From contig NC_037646.1 in NCBI RefSeq assembly GCF_003254395.2, forward strand, positions 6,729,881-6,793,880: a stretch of DNA of 64,000 bases. The letters are read 5' to 3'. The number at the start of each line of letters is the position of its first letter. The stretch's first letter is position 1. The stretch is from Apis mellifera (taxonomy: Eukaryota; Arthropoda; Insecta; Hymenoptera; Apidae). The notes beneath the pieces are model-generated. The model had not been told where the DNA came from and did no database searches. It worked only from the letters and a program-made list of their open reading frames with translations. Shown here piece by piece: positions 1 through 10,655 of this stretch. The translations under genes and the position numbers were made by a program.

Positions 1-559
1 TTGTTATATTTAAAGTTTTTTTGATTTAAATTTAAAATAAAACTTATAAAAATATAGTTTTTCTAATTCTATTAATTATCTTTAATTATTTGCATTATTA
101 TTGGAAGTATATTATTATTATTAGGTTATGGATGTAAAATTAAAGTTTTATATTATAATGCAATTTAAAAAATGAAGTTGCAATTACATTTTGAATATGT
201 GTAAATATATATTTTTGTAAATATATTCAAAATTTGCATTCATTTGCATCAATTGAATTCATAAACGATTCCACATTTAAAACATTTTCAAAAAGACCTT
301 CTTCATAGTTTACAAAAATATAGTTTTCTCTGTCAACAATTTTATAACGAGAAAATTCTGTATGAATTTATATATATATTGTTATTCCATAAAAGATACG
401 ATAATGGATTTTTAATTTAAAAAAATTTACATTTCATCATCGTACCATTCTAAAGAGAATTAAGAATTAAATTTTCAAACATTTTTACCGAAATTTCACA
501 ACGTGATAACAATCATCATTTTTACATCGAAATTTCACAAAGTAAATACGTGTTCACAG
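1..559 (+). other. Intron of the Ptp99A-like gene
   Basis: Very AT-rich sequence without a credible coding segment. It precedes the exon carrying part of a tyrosine phosphatase domain, so it is read as the intron before that exon. The 3' splice site is uncertain: AGs at 558-559, 566-567 and 607-608 are all possible, and GC content rises sharply only near 600. Confidence 0.6.
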
Positions 560-1313
560 ATTTTTAGGATAAATAAAAAGATCGTGTCGTTGACCGAATT
601 AATGGCAGGCGTGAAGGCCCCACCGAAGACGGTTCAACTGTTCCAATTGACCTGTTGGCCAATGGGTCACAAGGTTCCGACATCGACGAACAGTCTGGTC
701 GAGCTGATGAATATGGTGGAGAGGTGGAGGCAACGGACTGATTATGGGCCGGTCGCTGTGGTCTCCCCGGATGGCAGGAGTCGTTGCGGCGTATATTGTG
801 CCGCAAACGCGTGTATAGAGCAGGTGATACAACACGGGGAAGTGGACATTTTCCAGGCAGTTAAAACCGTGCGCAGGCACAGGCCTCAACTCGTTGAGAA
901 CATGGTGAGTGGTTAAGGAGGAATAAACGGAGGAACCTGTATATACTAGTACATATACTTGTAATTACTGGAACTGTGGACTTCTGAGAATGGTTTCCTT
1001 GAAATTAGACAATATTACTTGCAATTTATAATCTACTACAATAGAATTTCTTGTTCTAATTGTTTAACCCTTTTCACAGAATCCATACTTTCTTATTTAG
1101 TTAACCCAACAAAAATTATAACATCTGAAAAAAAGATTGGATGATTTGAATCAACACATTGAAAATACAAAATTATTAAATTCAAAGAAGAAAGAAACTC
1201 CTCTTACAATTTTCCCCAAATATGTCTTGCAGACCGAGTACAAATATTGTTACGATCTGGTGTTGCACTACGTGCTACACTACCTGAACAAGGACATGAA
1301 CGAGAAAAAGTGA
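560..1313 (+). CDS. Ptp99A: Receptor-type protein tyrosine phosphatase, end of D2 domain (Ptp99A-like), partial
   Basis: Two exons are visible, about 560-904 and 1233-1313, joined in phase 0 across a GT-AG intron (donor GTGAGT at 905, acceptor ending at 1232). The peptide has the PTP landmarks FQLTCWP (WPD-loop region), the signature-loop equivalent VVSPDGRSRCG, and the closing helix region RRHRPQLVENM followed by TEYKYCYDLVLHYV. The catalytic Cys and part of the HCxxGxxR loop are replaced, as is usual for the inactive membrane-distal D2 domain of receptor phosphatases. The CGVYCAANACIEQV wording fits the Ptp99A / RPTP gamma-zeta group, whose fly member acts in motor axon guidance. The extracellular part, membrane helix and D1 domain lie upstream of the window. 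The frame ends at TGA 1311-1313, but see the next entry. The start at 560 is a best guess. Confidence 0.75.
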
Positions 1314-4300
1314 GAAAGCGAGTTGAGGGACGAGCTGTGGTTCATCGAGTTCGGCCGCGGGGCGGCGCTGCCGTTGACTCCGGAGGAGGCCCCGGTTGAT
1401 GGCGAACCTATGGTCCCGTGCGCCCAAGGTCGCGTCATAGTGGAGACAGCGCGGCCAGCGTTACCGTACTTCGCCACGTGCACCAGTTACCGCCGCCAGG
1501 TGGCAAGTACCAGCACACCGAACGAGATAGCGGCCAGCGTTTCCGGCACGTCGTCGAGCACCACACAAACGGACCAACAATCGACCGGTTCTAGCGGCAA
1601 CAGGGGCGCCATCAGCAAGAACGCGTTGTTCTCGGCTCACAGCATAGCGGCAAGGCCCGAGGACCTAGGTGTAATACCCTGGCACTTGGAGGATTACACG
1701 ACCATCGATTCCTCGCCATCGGGGCTCGTGGGCGATCGGAGCTCGTACCCCTCGTACCCGCGCATGGACACGGAAATGAAGGCTGACGCGACGTCTACGA
1801 GGAACAGCAGCATGGAGAGTGAGCTACCGCGGCCGTCCGCGGTGAGCGCCGCGCCCAGGAAAGCGTACATGGATCTGAGAGACGCCATTGCCCTGCTGGA
1901 CGAGACGTGTCCGAATCAGGAGCCCAGCCCGTCCCTCACGCCGAGGACACCGAGGACACCGTTGACGCCACACCCGAGGAACAAAAGGGCGAGGTCGAAG
2001 AGCAGCGACAACTCGTCCAGCTACAGCAACGAACGGCTCAACGATCGATCGTTCGAGAAAGAGGGCAAAGAGAAGAAGCGACCGTTCCTGAAGAAGATCG
2101 GCATCTCGAAGACGGAGGACAAACCGTTTCTGGCCAAGCTGGCGCCTAAGATCATCGGCAAGCCTTATTTGGAGAAGATTGGGCCTAGCAAAGCGGTGGA
2201 GAAGCCGTTCTTGGACAAGATCGGATCGTCGAAGACGTTGGACAAGTTCACGTTCGAGACTCCGCGTTACGAGAGGAGGGTCGAGGCGTGGAACGAAACG
2301 TGCACGGAGGATGCGGGACAGAATGTCGAGGAAGAGGTGAGACAGGAGGAAAGGAGGGGTGGTCAGAAGAGCACGAGGTTGGAGCAGTCGTTTGATATTC
2401 AACGAAGGAAGTCTGGAAAGGGTCCTTTGTTGAAGATGTACTCTTTCGAGACCGAGGACTTGGACTCGACCGTTCAAGCGAAGGACAATCGAGATCCCCT
2501 TCGAGGCGCCTCTTTGGACGACGTTCTGGATTCTGGGCCTAGCTCTTTGCCATTGGAGACCACTGCGACGAACGAGTCACCGAAACCAGAAACGAAGGAA
2601 CGAGTTGGCAACGGGGCTGAATTGGTCAAGTGTCGCGTCACGACCAGCGAGGAGATCATCTTTACGAACACCAGCGTTGGCTCTGACAAGGAGCCCAATA
2701 GTTGGGGAAATTCGCCGAAGAAGAAATGGCAATACAAGAGAGACTCGTCGACGCCGAAAACGCCCGCGCATCGGAAAGTGATCCAAAGCTCTCAGAACAT
2801 TGATCAGAGTCAGGATAGTATTCCCAATTCCCCGATGAAACGTCCCATTTCATCCGTTCTCACCGGTCAAGATGATTCACAGGCTGACTCCTCGGAGAAG
2901 AACATTTATTCTCCATTGAAGACCAGAAGGCAGACGTACGAAGATTTGTTGGACAGAAATGGTAAAGTTCAAGACGAAAAGGTAGTAGGGAAACAAGCGC
3001 AGTTCGAGAGACGAGGCATCTCCTCGGATAATCTTTTGTCCAAGGATCGTTCCGTTGCCTCGATCGGGTATCAGGAGAGTAATCAGATCGAGAAAGCCAG
3101 AGAAGCATCGTCAGAGGATTATCTGGCGCACAAGATTGGCCAAGAGTACACGAGGGAAACGTTTAAACAACTTCAGGATAAGTTCAGGTATCATGAAATA
3201 CCCACTGAAACGTATGCGGATTTCAAAAGACGCACGAGAGGCAGTGTTCAAAGCATAATTGGAAGGCAACAAGAACGATTGAAGGTAAATAATATCGCGT
3301 CAGATGTTCGTGACGAGAGTTGCAAAGACACTTTGAAAACGGAGGAAGAATCGGTAAGCTCGACTCCCGTCAACATGGAAACGGATCTTTCGACTTCTGA
3401 CGACAAGAACGAGATAGTACGAGTCCATACAGTCAGATCGGTACTGAAGAAGCAGCAAGGTATAGATCAGCCTAGTGATCAAGAATTGGATACCAATTCG
3501 TCTATAAGGCGACCAAAGAGAAGGATTTTCCACGAGCCGTCCCAGGAGACGATGGACTTGTTGACTGAACTGAGAAAAGTGAAGAGTTTGTTGAAAACTC
3601 CATCGTGGGAGAAGGATCTGGAGCTGGACAAAAAGCCGGTCCGACAGCCTAAGCGTATTTTGTTAACCGACAAAGAATTCTGTCTGTCTGTTGAGCGGGA
3701 GAATAGTATTCGCCGTCCATCAAAGGTGATCAATTCGTTGCAGAAAACGGAGGAAGGAGAGACGGATGGGAAGCAAGGAGATCGAGAGAAAGAGGAACAG
3801 AGAGAGGAGGAGGAGGAAAACGAAGAATCGGATAGGAAAATTCCTGGCCCGGCTCTGTTCGAGAAGAAGTGTTTGTCGTTGGACTATGCCGATGACGAGA
3901 AACCGCAGAGGTCGGAGGCTAGGGCTATTTCTTTGGCCTCGACCAGGAATTTGCCTTCAGAGACCGAGGAAATGATCGATTACTCGGACTTGACGTTGAT
4001 ATGCGACTCGAAGAGCTATTCGTCGGACGTGTTCAACAGTCCAACGGATGAAACGAAGGAGCGCGACAACGAGTTGGAGAGAAACGTTCCGAAGGAGATG
4101 AGTCGGAATCACTGCGTCGAGGTCGATATCGCGATTCCTATCGATCAGAGGGCGGGCAGTCCGAAGGATAGGGTGGAAATTCAAGCGAGGACTAGCGATC
4201 TTTACGAGATTATATCCCCCAGATCAACGCCTTTCCGAGTGAAAAAGAGGCTCGGGAAGATCTCTGTCGAGGAGACAGTCAAGCCGGAGAGTTTCACCCT

Positions 4301-4364
4301 AGGTTCTAAGGTCGACTGCCGATCCACCGTTGCCCAGAAACGGACCAAGTGCTTCCCTTTATAA
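1314..4364 (+). CDS. In-frame 1016-codon coding extension directly after the Ptp99A TGA
   Basis: The frame of the D2 exon stays open from the base after TGA 1311-1313 to a stop at 4362-4364. GC content is far above the flanks, and such an open frame of about 3 kb is not expected by chance in this AT-rich sequence. The product is hydrophilic and rich in Ser, Glu, Lys and Arg, with no cysteine cluster, signal or membrane segment. It looks like a disordered intracellular tail with many possible phosphosites (PRTPRTPLTPH, SPRSTP) and a four-copy KPFLxKIG repeat near 2079-2243. No in-frame ATG lies near the beginning, so an independent start is unlikely. Production by stop-codon readthrough, or by splicing that avoids the TGA, would give a phosphatase with a very long C-terminal tail. 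The function of the tail is unknown. A sequencing error at the TGA is also possible. Confidence 0.8.
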   Translation, partial: ESELRDELWFIEFGRGAALPLTPEEAPVDGEPMVPCAQGRVIVETARPALPYFATCTSYRRQVASTSTPNEIAASVSGTSSSTTQTDQQSTGSSGNRGAISKNALFSAHSIAARPEDLGVIPWHLEDYTTIDSSPSGLVGDRSSYPSYPRMDTEMKADATSTRNSSMESELPRPSAVSAAPRKAYMDLRDAIALLDETCPNQEPSPSLTPRTPRTPLTPHPRNKRARSKSSDNSSSYSNERLNDRSFEKEGKEKKRPFLKKIGISKTEDKPFLAKLAPKIIGKPYLEKIGPSKAVEKPFLDKIGSSKTLDKFTFETPRYERRVEAWNETCTEDAGQNVEEEVRQEERRGGQKSTRLEQSFDIQRRKSGKGPLLKMYSFETEDLDSTVQAKDNRDPLRGASLDDVLDSGPSSLPLETTATNESPKPETKERVGNGAELVKCRVTTSEEIIFTNTSVGSDKEPNSWGNSPKKKWQYKRDSSTPKTPAHRKVIQSSQNIDQSQDSIPNSPMKRPISSVLTGQDDSQADSSEKNIYSPLKTRRQTYEDLLDRNGKVQDEKVVGKQAQFERRGISSDNLLSKDRSVASIGYQESNQIEKAREASSEDYLAHKIGQEYTRETFKQLQDKFRYHEIPTETYADFKRRTRGSVQSIIGRQQERLKVNNIASDVRDESCKDTLKTEEESVSSTPVNMETDLSTSDDKNEIVRVHTVRSVLKKQQGIDQPSDQELDTNSSIRRPKRRIFHEPSQETMDLLTELRKVKSLLKTPSWEKDLELDKKPVRQPKRILLTDKEFCLSVERENSIRRPSKVINSLQKTEEGETDGKQGDREKEEQREEEEENEESDRKIPGPALFEKKCLSLDYADDEKPQRSEARAISLASTRNLPSETEEMIDYSDLTLICDSKSYSSDVFNSPTDETKERDNELERNVPKEMSRNHCVEVDIAIPIDQRAGSPKDRVEIQARTSDLYEIISPRSTPFRVKKRLGKISVEETVKPESFTLGSKVDCRSTVAQKRTKCFPL
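2079..2243 (+). repeat. Four-copy 13-14 residue coding repeat (K/R-P-F/Y-L-x-K-I-G)
   Basis: Within the Ptp99A tail, four consecutive units start RPFLKKIG, KPFLAKLA, KPYLEKIG and KPFLDKIG, mostly followed by a SK-containing linker. Units are 39-42 nt. The basic/hydrophobic pattern suggests repeated short linear motifs, perhaps docking sites; that role is inference. Confidence 0.8.
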
Positions 4365-4763
4365 CGCACGCCGACCTGCCAGTGGGCGAAACGCTCTCTG
4401 ACGACATTCAGTGTTTGTCTTCACTCTGAAGGAAATTTGAGGCGAGAATAATGGCAAATCTGCCGATCGCAATTAATTCTTCTGATAAGATTGATCGGTG
4501 CTCGTAGAATCGTGAATTGGAACTGTACGGGGTTGGTCAGAATCAGAGGGGTTAACACAATTGGTCTGGTTTACTGCCACGCCTTTATCCTCGCCCTCTA
4601 TTTCTATCAGGGCGAAACTGGCAACCAATATTCGCAGTTGTTCTTGGGGATAATTGTCTAATCTTCAATTTTGATTTCCCTTTTATTTATCGAAAAAAAA
4701 AACACAAGATAAGAAGATTATGCTTCTTTATCGAATTTAAAAGAAAGGTTATGTTTACTTTGT

Positions 4764-4769
4764 AATAAA
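4764..4769 (+). promoter_or_regulatory. Possible polyadenylation signal, Ptp99A-like gene
   Basis: First canonical AATAAA after the stop at 4362-4364. In AT-rich DNA this hexamer is frequent, so this is only a candidate. Confidence 0.35.
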
Positions 4770-7700
4770 TTCGGAACGTTCGTTTCCTCCAAGATCCGAG
4801 TAATTTGCCACTTTCCAACGTCAAGAGAAATAAGGTTTCCTTCAGATCGAGAGTCGTCAATGGTTCACACTCACGCAGATTAATATTCTAAAATGCATCC
4901 CGACCACTTTTTACGACGTTTCGCGATAGGAAACGGTTCGAAGAAGCTCGACAGATCGATGCGAATTTTACCACACGGTGTATTATATCCGAACATCCGA
5001 CAACGACGAAACGGGTCGCGCGCACACTTCTGCCTGTCGAGCAGTGCCTTGTTCGTGGATATATTTATTTAGACAAAAAGAGAAAAACCAAAAAAACGAA
5101 GAAAATTAAGCGAAAGAATTGCGAAAAATCCTATCGAATGATACTTAAGTAGAAATGAAAAAAAGAAAAAAAAAAAATCAAAAAAAAATATATAATATAT
5201 ATATATATATTCCGACTGCGGGCCGGATTTTCTGAATGGGTCCACGGAGTTGCGCTTTCAAATCACGCGAATCACAAATATTCTTCGATGGTTTTCCCCA
5301 CAAAAAAAAACAAATTTTCGCCGAGTTTTCAAAATCAACGACACATAACTTATAAAAATCAGAATGACACGGCATTTTTATTCACGTTTCACACTTCACT
5401 GTCCGCCATATTTATGCGCATGCGTTCTTACGCATTAGCGTCACGTGATGTCCCCTTTAGTCCTTTTCCATGTTTCACACTGTTTTACCAGGAAAAATCT
5501 CTTTGATGGAGAAATCCGTATGATCTAATAAGGGACGATCATAAAAAGAGACTAAAAAAACTCGCGAGAGAGTGCAACTCCCACGCTTGCCAAGCCTATT
5601 CCCTGTTCGGCGAAGCGCGTGACGTTTTAACGACACAAAAAACGTATAATATAATATATATCGGAGAATAACAGATTGTTACGTTCCTCTTATAATTTTT
5701 TAGAGGTAGATAGGGTTGATAAACACACTCAATGGAATAATACGGAAAGTAAAGAAATATAAATGTAGATATATAAATATATATATATACATATACAGAT
5801 ACATGTAAGGAGAAATGGTACTTAGATTATTATCGTTACTCCGATGAAATATTTGTACGTATTCTACTATATACATATATAACTATTAGAGATTAAAGCG
5901 AGTTGGTATATATGATATGATATATATATATATATATTTATACATGCATACGCGTATACACCAGGTGACAAGTATACAAGCGTATGTGTACCTAAATAGG
6001 TGTACTTGTACGAATCCTATAGTTGACGAAATGTGCCAAACAAAGATACGATTTATTGTATGTTATGAAGTTACTTTTATATATATTTATACAGAGAGTT
6101 TTTTTTCTGTAAAGTGTATAACACCCCGGATTGAAGATTCTTAGCATATTCTAAGTAGAGAAACTCTGTCAATGTGTTACACCGTTTTGTCTAATCAATA
6201 TACAGGATGATCCATATATTATGATCATTTCAAATATTATTAATAGAAAAAAAAATTATCACAATAAAAATTTACATATTATTTAAAAATTAATACAATT
6301 GGTATAAATTAAGGTTTATTTTTAAAAATTGTTCAATCAATGTAAATTTAAAAATTGTTATATTTAAAAAATTTGGTTATGATTAATCTTTCATCTTTAT
6401 ATGAAAGAATATTTATAAATTTTTTATCTTTCTCATTACAATATATATACAATATATTGTATTTTTTACAGTATATTGTAAAAAATTATTGAAAAGTTTA
6501 CGTTTCTTCTTATGAAAAATATAAAAAGCAGAATGATTACGATCCATGGATTGTCCTGCATAGATTTTAGATCAATATACATATATACATATATATATAT
6601 ATAAACGAATGTGTATGTGAATGTAGAATAATAAGAGAACAGAAAATTCGCGCAGTGTTGTAGAACAGTAATGTCAAGCTCAATAGCGTCTTCGATTCGA
6701 GGAATTATAAATTTTTTTTAAAAAAACACTCTGTATTACGTGTGCGCGGTTTTGTCCACGCGATTATAGATGTATAAGTGTGGGTGTTGCGCGCACACGC
6801 GACTTGTCCATTGCACAGGTGAAGGTGCGCGTGCAGATTACGTGTATACATTCGTATATATGAATAGATATCGTTTATGTGTATTTTCACATGCATGCAC
6901 ACTGACCGATTATAATTTTAATTATAAAAAAAAAATCACGATCCGTTTGTCATACTCTTTGAATTTTTTCATTTTTTTTTTTTTTTTTTAACAATTAACT
7001 TCGAAATTCACAACATTTCTTCAATTATTTGTATTATATATATTTCTAACATTTTTTTTTTTTTTTTGTAATTATTAATATTTTGATCATTCTCCTTTGA
7101 ACGTGTAATACTTTTTGATACATTTAATCTTTTTATCTGTGTTTAAGAGCAAGAAATATTTGATGAAAAATTAATTCCTTGAGAATTTTTCCCTCGTATA
7201 CGGTCAGTAAAGTGCAATCAAAAACCATGGTGAGGCAGGGTTCACGTTCTAATTCGGGGGCATAAATCGTCCAGACTCTTTCTTAACTTTAAAGAAAAAA
7301 ATGAGAGAAAAAAAAAAAAACATCACAACAGCCATCCGTCCATCTTTTCGGCTGTCCATGCTCGTCATCTGTGTGTGTACCACATGAAAAACACGTGCTT
7401 TTTTCTATCTATCACATTTTACAATTTCTCCTTTTTAGATTAAAGTATTAAAAAGGATTCATTAATATCATTAATAATTCCTTTGGTTAATCGAATAAAA
7501 TTTAATTTTCTAATAATAAAAATTTATTATTTATCATTAAGCATTTAGAGAATATTATAATTAATTAAGATCAACGAATCGCTAGATGAAAAAGAAAAAT
7601 TATTTTTCAACGTAGAAGAAATGGAAGAAAAAAAAAACGAGATAGATGGAAAGACAGTCACGTTCTAAAATATATTTAAAAAAAGAAAAAAAAGAAAAAA

Positions 7701-9205
7701 AAAGAAAAAACCAATCGAAGGTTCGCGAAGAGGATCGTTATATATTCTGATTTTAAAACTACTGGTTTCTTTCTCGCAGGCGAGATTTTAGTGGCTGAAA
7801 ACGAACCCCTAAACTTTTGTCCATTTCTCACTGTCTAGTAAAATTTTTTAACTTTTATTTTGAGAAAGTTTATGGGGATGTATTTAGAAATTTAGCCGTA
7901 CCATTTTTTTTTTATTTTCTTTCTTTCTTTCTTTCTTTCTTTTTTTTTATTCCCGCTGGAAGTTTCGCGATCTACGGGAATTTTAACAATTTTACGCTCC
8001 GATTGATCGGAGAATTGTTTCTCTGTACTCGATTCGATTACACTTTACTGAAGAAGATTTTATGAAGCTTCGTTGCCAGAAGAGAAACGAAGATTCTTTA
8101 ACCTGTTGAGGAATAAAATAATATAACGTGCCAATATATTATCGTTTATATTAAAAAAAAAGAAAGAAAAGAAAAGGAATTTAATTGAAATGCAAGATAT
8201 TCTTAAAATTTTTTCCTATCAGATATTTTAAATCAATTCGAATGAAGGAATAGTAATTATATTTTTTCACAAATTTTAGCAAATTATTAATTCCTGAAGA
8301 GGTTAGAAAGAATTTTCCGATTTGTTATTCCTAATAAATTTTTTCTATCGTTGTTTAGCTGAATAGTTGCTAATATTTTAATATTTTACGAAAGGCAAAT
8401 AAAAAAATTATCAAAGGTGTGGTATTAAAAATCCGATCGAGATTTTTAATACTGGATGATTGGATATAGAATTGTTGTTACGGTATAAAAGTATATATAT
8501 AGTATATTTTGTTTGTTGTAATGGTAAGGGAAAAAAGAAACGAAAGAGATCAAAGAAATCCGCGCGTAAGATCGGAGGAGAGAAGGGTAAGGTAAACGAA
8601 ACTTGAACGTGTACTAATACTTCGAATGAATAAATCGACAATATAATGTGAGTGAACGACCTAACGTTGAGGTTTCTTTCTCTGACTGCGTGTTAAAGCA
8701 CAAGCATTGTACAATTATTAGATTTTTTAAATGTTGAATGTTATGTTCACGAGTTGTAAAAATTGTAATTTCCAAGCGAACGAATTTGGATCGTATTAAA
8801 AAACTCGATAATGTACTTGTTCGAGTATTTAAATTACGCGCGCAATTCGCAAGTCGAGTCTCGAAATTGTGAACGCTTGTGTCTTCGATAACGATTTTAT
8901 CTCGATATATTTTTACTTAATTTTGAAGATTTTTGATTTTACGCGCACAGTAGTTATTTTTGACAAGTTTTCTTCCATTTTTCTCTTTCGTCGTAAATTT
9001 TTAATTTTTAATACGATCAAAGTACGAGAAAGAAATAGAACAGGAACGAAAATGTAATGAAATTTTTTTTTTTCTTCGTAAAGGGATTGGATATTAAAAA
9101 TTATTCGAAATTTCAATTCGTTGCCGTGAACCATTTGGATGGAACGGAATTTTGTAAAAAACACGAGGCATAAAGCGTTCGAGAATTCATTTGCATAAAA
9201 ACTCT

Positions 9206-9221
9206 CCCCCCCCCCCCCCCC
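9206..9221. repeat. Poly-C tract of 16
   Basis: An uninterrupted run of 16 C in very AT-rich sequence. The complementary strand has 16 G, which could form a quadruplex-like structure. The length may be affected by sequencing or assembly. Confidence 0.95.
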
Positions 9222-10042
9222 AAAACGCTCGCAATTTCCCCTTTCCGTACGTTATTTCGCCCGAAAAAGTACGAAAGCCCCGGGAAAATATTGAGAAGAA
9301 GTTCTAAAATGCAATCCATTTATCAAGTTGAATTTAAATGTCGAGCGAATGAGCGACGTTTTGTAAATTGTGTGATAAGTGATTTAAATAAAAAATAAAA
9401 CACGAGAGAAAAAGAGAGATGTGGTACATTTTGTGTAACATTGATACGTTGTTGTAAATAATAAATAGATCGTACGTTGTATCATGGTTATATAATTTAC
9501 CTCATTATCATTAAATTTACATCCATTTAAAAATAAATTGTTATCGTATATACGTGTATTATTTTTAATAAAATAAAATATGTATAAAATTTGGTTGCGA
9601 GAAAGGAAAGAAGAAAAAATTTACATGCGACAGAATAAGACAGAATAAGATTTAACATTTGATGCATTCTGTTATTCTATAAATCTTGAAAAATATTAAT
9701 CACAGAATAAAATTGAAATTAAGATTAAATTTCAATATCAAATTATAAATCAGAAATAAAACTATTACAAAGTATTTTATAGTACATATATATATATAGT
9801 ATTGCATTTTATATTTATATGATTGTATTTATAAAAATTATTGTAAAATAGTTTATATAAATATTTTTCGCGAAATCGTTATCTTAGAAATATATTGTAA
9901 AAAGGTAAAAATTTTAAATTTAATATTTTTTACATTAAAGATTAAAATATATTGTAGTTTTAAAAGAAAAATAATGAAAATATATTCAATAGTTCAAGTG
10001 ACGTTGAACTATCCTATCTATAGATACACTGAACTATTGTAG

Positions 10043-10655
10043 ACAAGGAAAGTAAATAGTGAGAGAAAGATGGAGATAGAATAAAAATTGTGAAATCAGC
10101 GCCATCTTCAGAGTGCCGCAAATGAAACTATAAATTAAAGGATAGAAAATAATAAGAAAAAGATAGAGATAGTGTAAGAATTGTTTATCAGTGCCATCTT
10201 TTGAGTATTCAAGATATTATTTTAAAAGGATAAAGTAGAATAGAACTAACTATCAGCGCCATCTCTTGAATATCGAAGACATCACTTAAAAAGGTAAAAC
10301 AGATAGGAATTGAATATTAGCGCCATCTTTTAGAAATGCTGAAAACATTCTTATAAAATTAATCAAAAGATGGCGCTAATATTCAATTCCTATCTGTTTT
10401 ATCTTTTAAAGTGATGTCTTCGATATTCAAGAGATGGCGCTGGTATTCAGTTCTACTCTACTTTATCCTTTTAAAATAGTATCTTTAGCATTCAAGAGAT
10501 GGCACTGATAAACAATTCTTACACTATCTCTATCTTTTTCTTATTATTTTCTATCCTTTTATTTATAGTTTCATTTGCGGCACTCTGAAGATGGCGCTGA
10601 TTTCACAATTTTTAATCTATCTCTGTCTTCTTTTATTATTTGCTTTCCTTGTTTA
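10043..10655. repeat. Long, nearly perfect inverted repeat (hairpin), arms about 290 bp, loop 33 bp
   Basis: The left arm (about 10043-10331) pairs with the right arm (about 10365-10655), separated by a loop at 10332-10364. Comparing the arms by eye gives roughly nine matches in ten, with only small indels. Each arm is built from diverged units of about 65-90 bp, each holding a copy of AGCGCCATCT (left) or its complement AGATGGCGCT (right). Copies are near 10098, 10190, 10255 and 10319 on the left and 10368, 10432, 10497 and 10590 on the right. It lies between the Ptp99A-like gene and Vps16B. There is no ORF, so a transposase-coding element is excluded. It could be a foldback/MITE-type element, a hairpin-RNA locus or an insulator-like cluster. 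Confidence 0.9.

Larger units (their letters stand above)
4365..10042 (+). other. 3'UTR of the Ptp99A-like gene and intergenic DNA
   Basis: No protein-coding segment could be supported. The first 300-400 bases keep a moderate GC content and are probably 3'UTR. After that come AT-rich DNA, short AT repeats (near 5190, 5918 and 6585), a TTTC microsatellite at about 7917-7940 and several A or T runs. AATAAA occurs at 4764-4769 and again near 8631 and 9386, so the 3'UTR could end at any of these. Small open frames here are low-complexity and AT-driven. Confidence 0.6.

Noticed and set aside
1824..2477. 217-aa minus-strand ORF
   Set aside because: Antisense shadow of the GC-rich Ptp99A tail exon; Arg/Leu-rich composition typical of a complementary frame.
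10043..10655. Autonomous DNA transposon
   Set aside because: No transposase-like ORF between or in the arms, and no clear target-site duplication seen.
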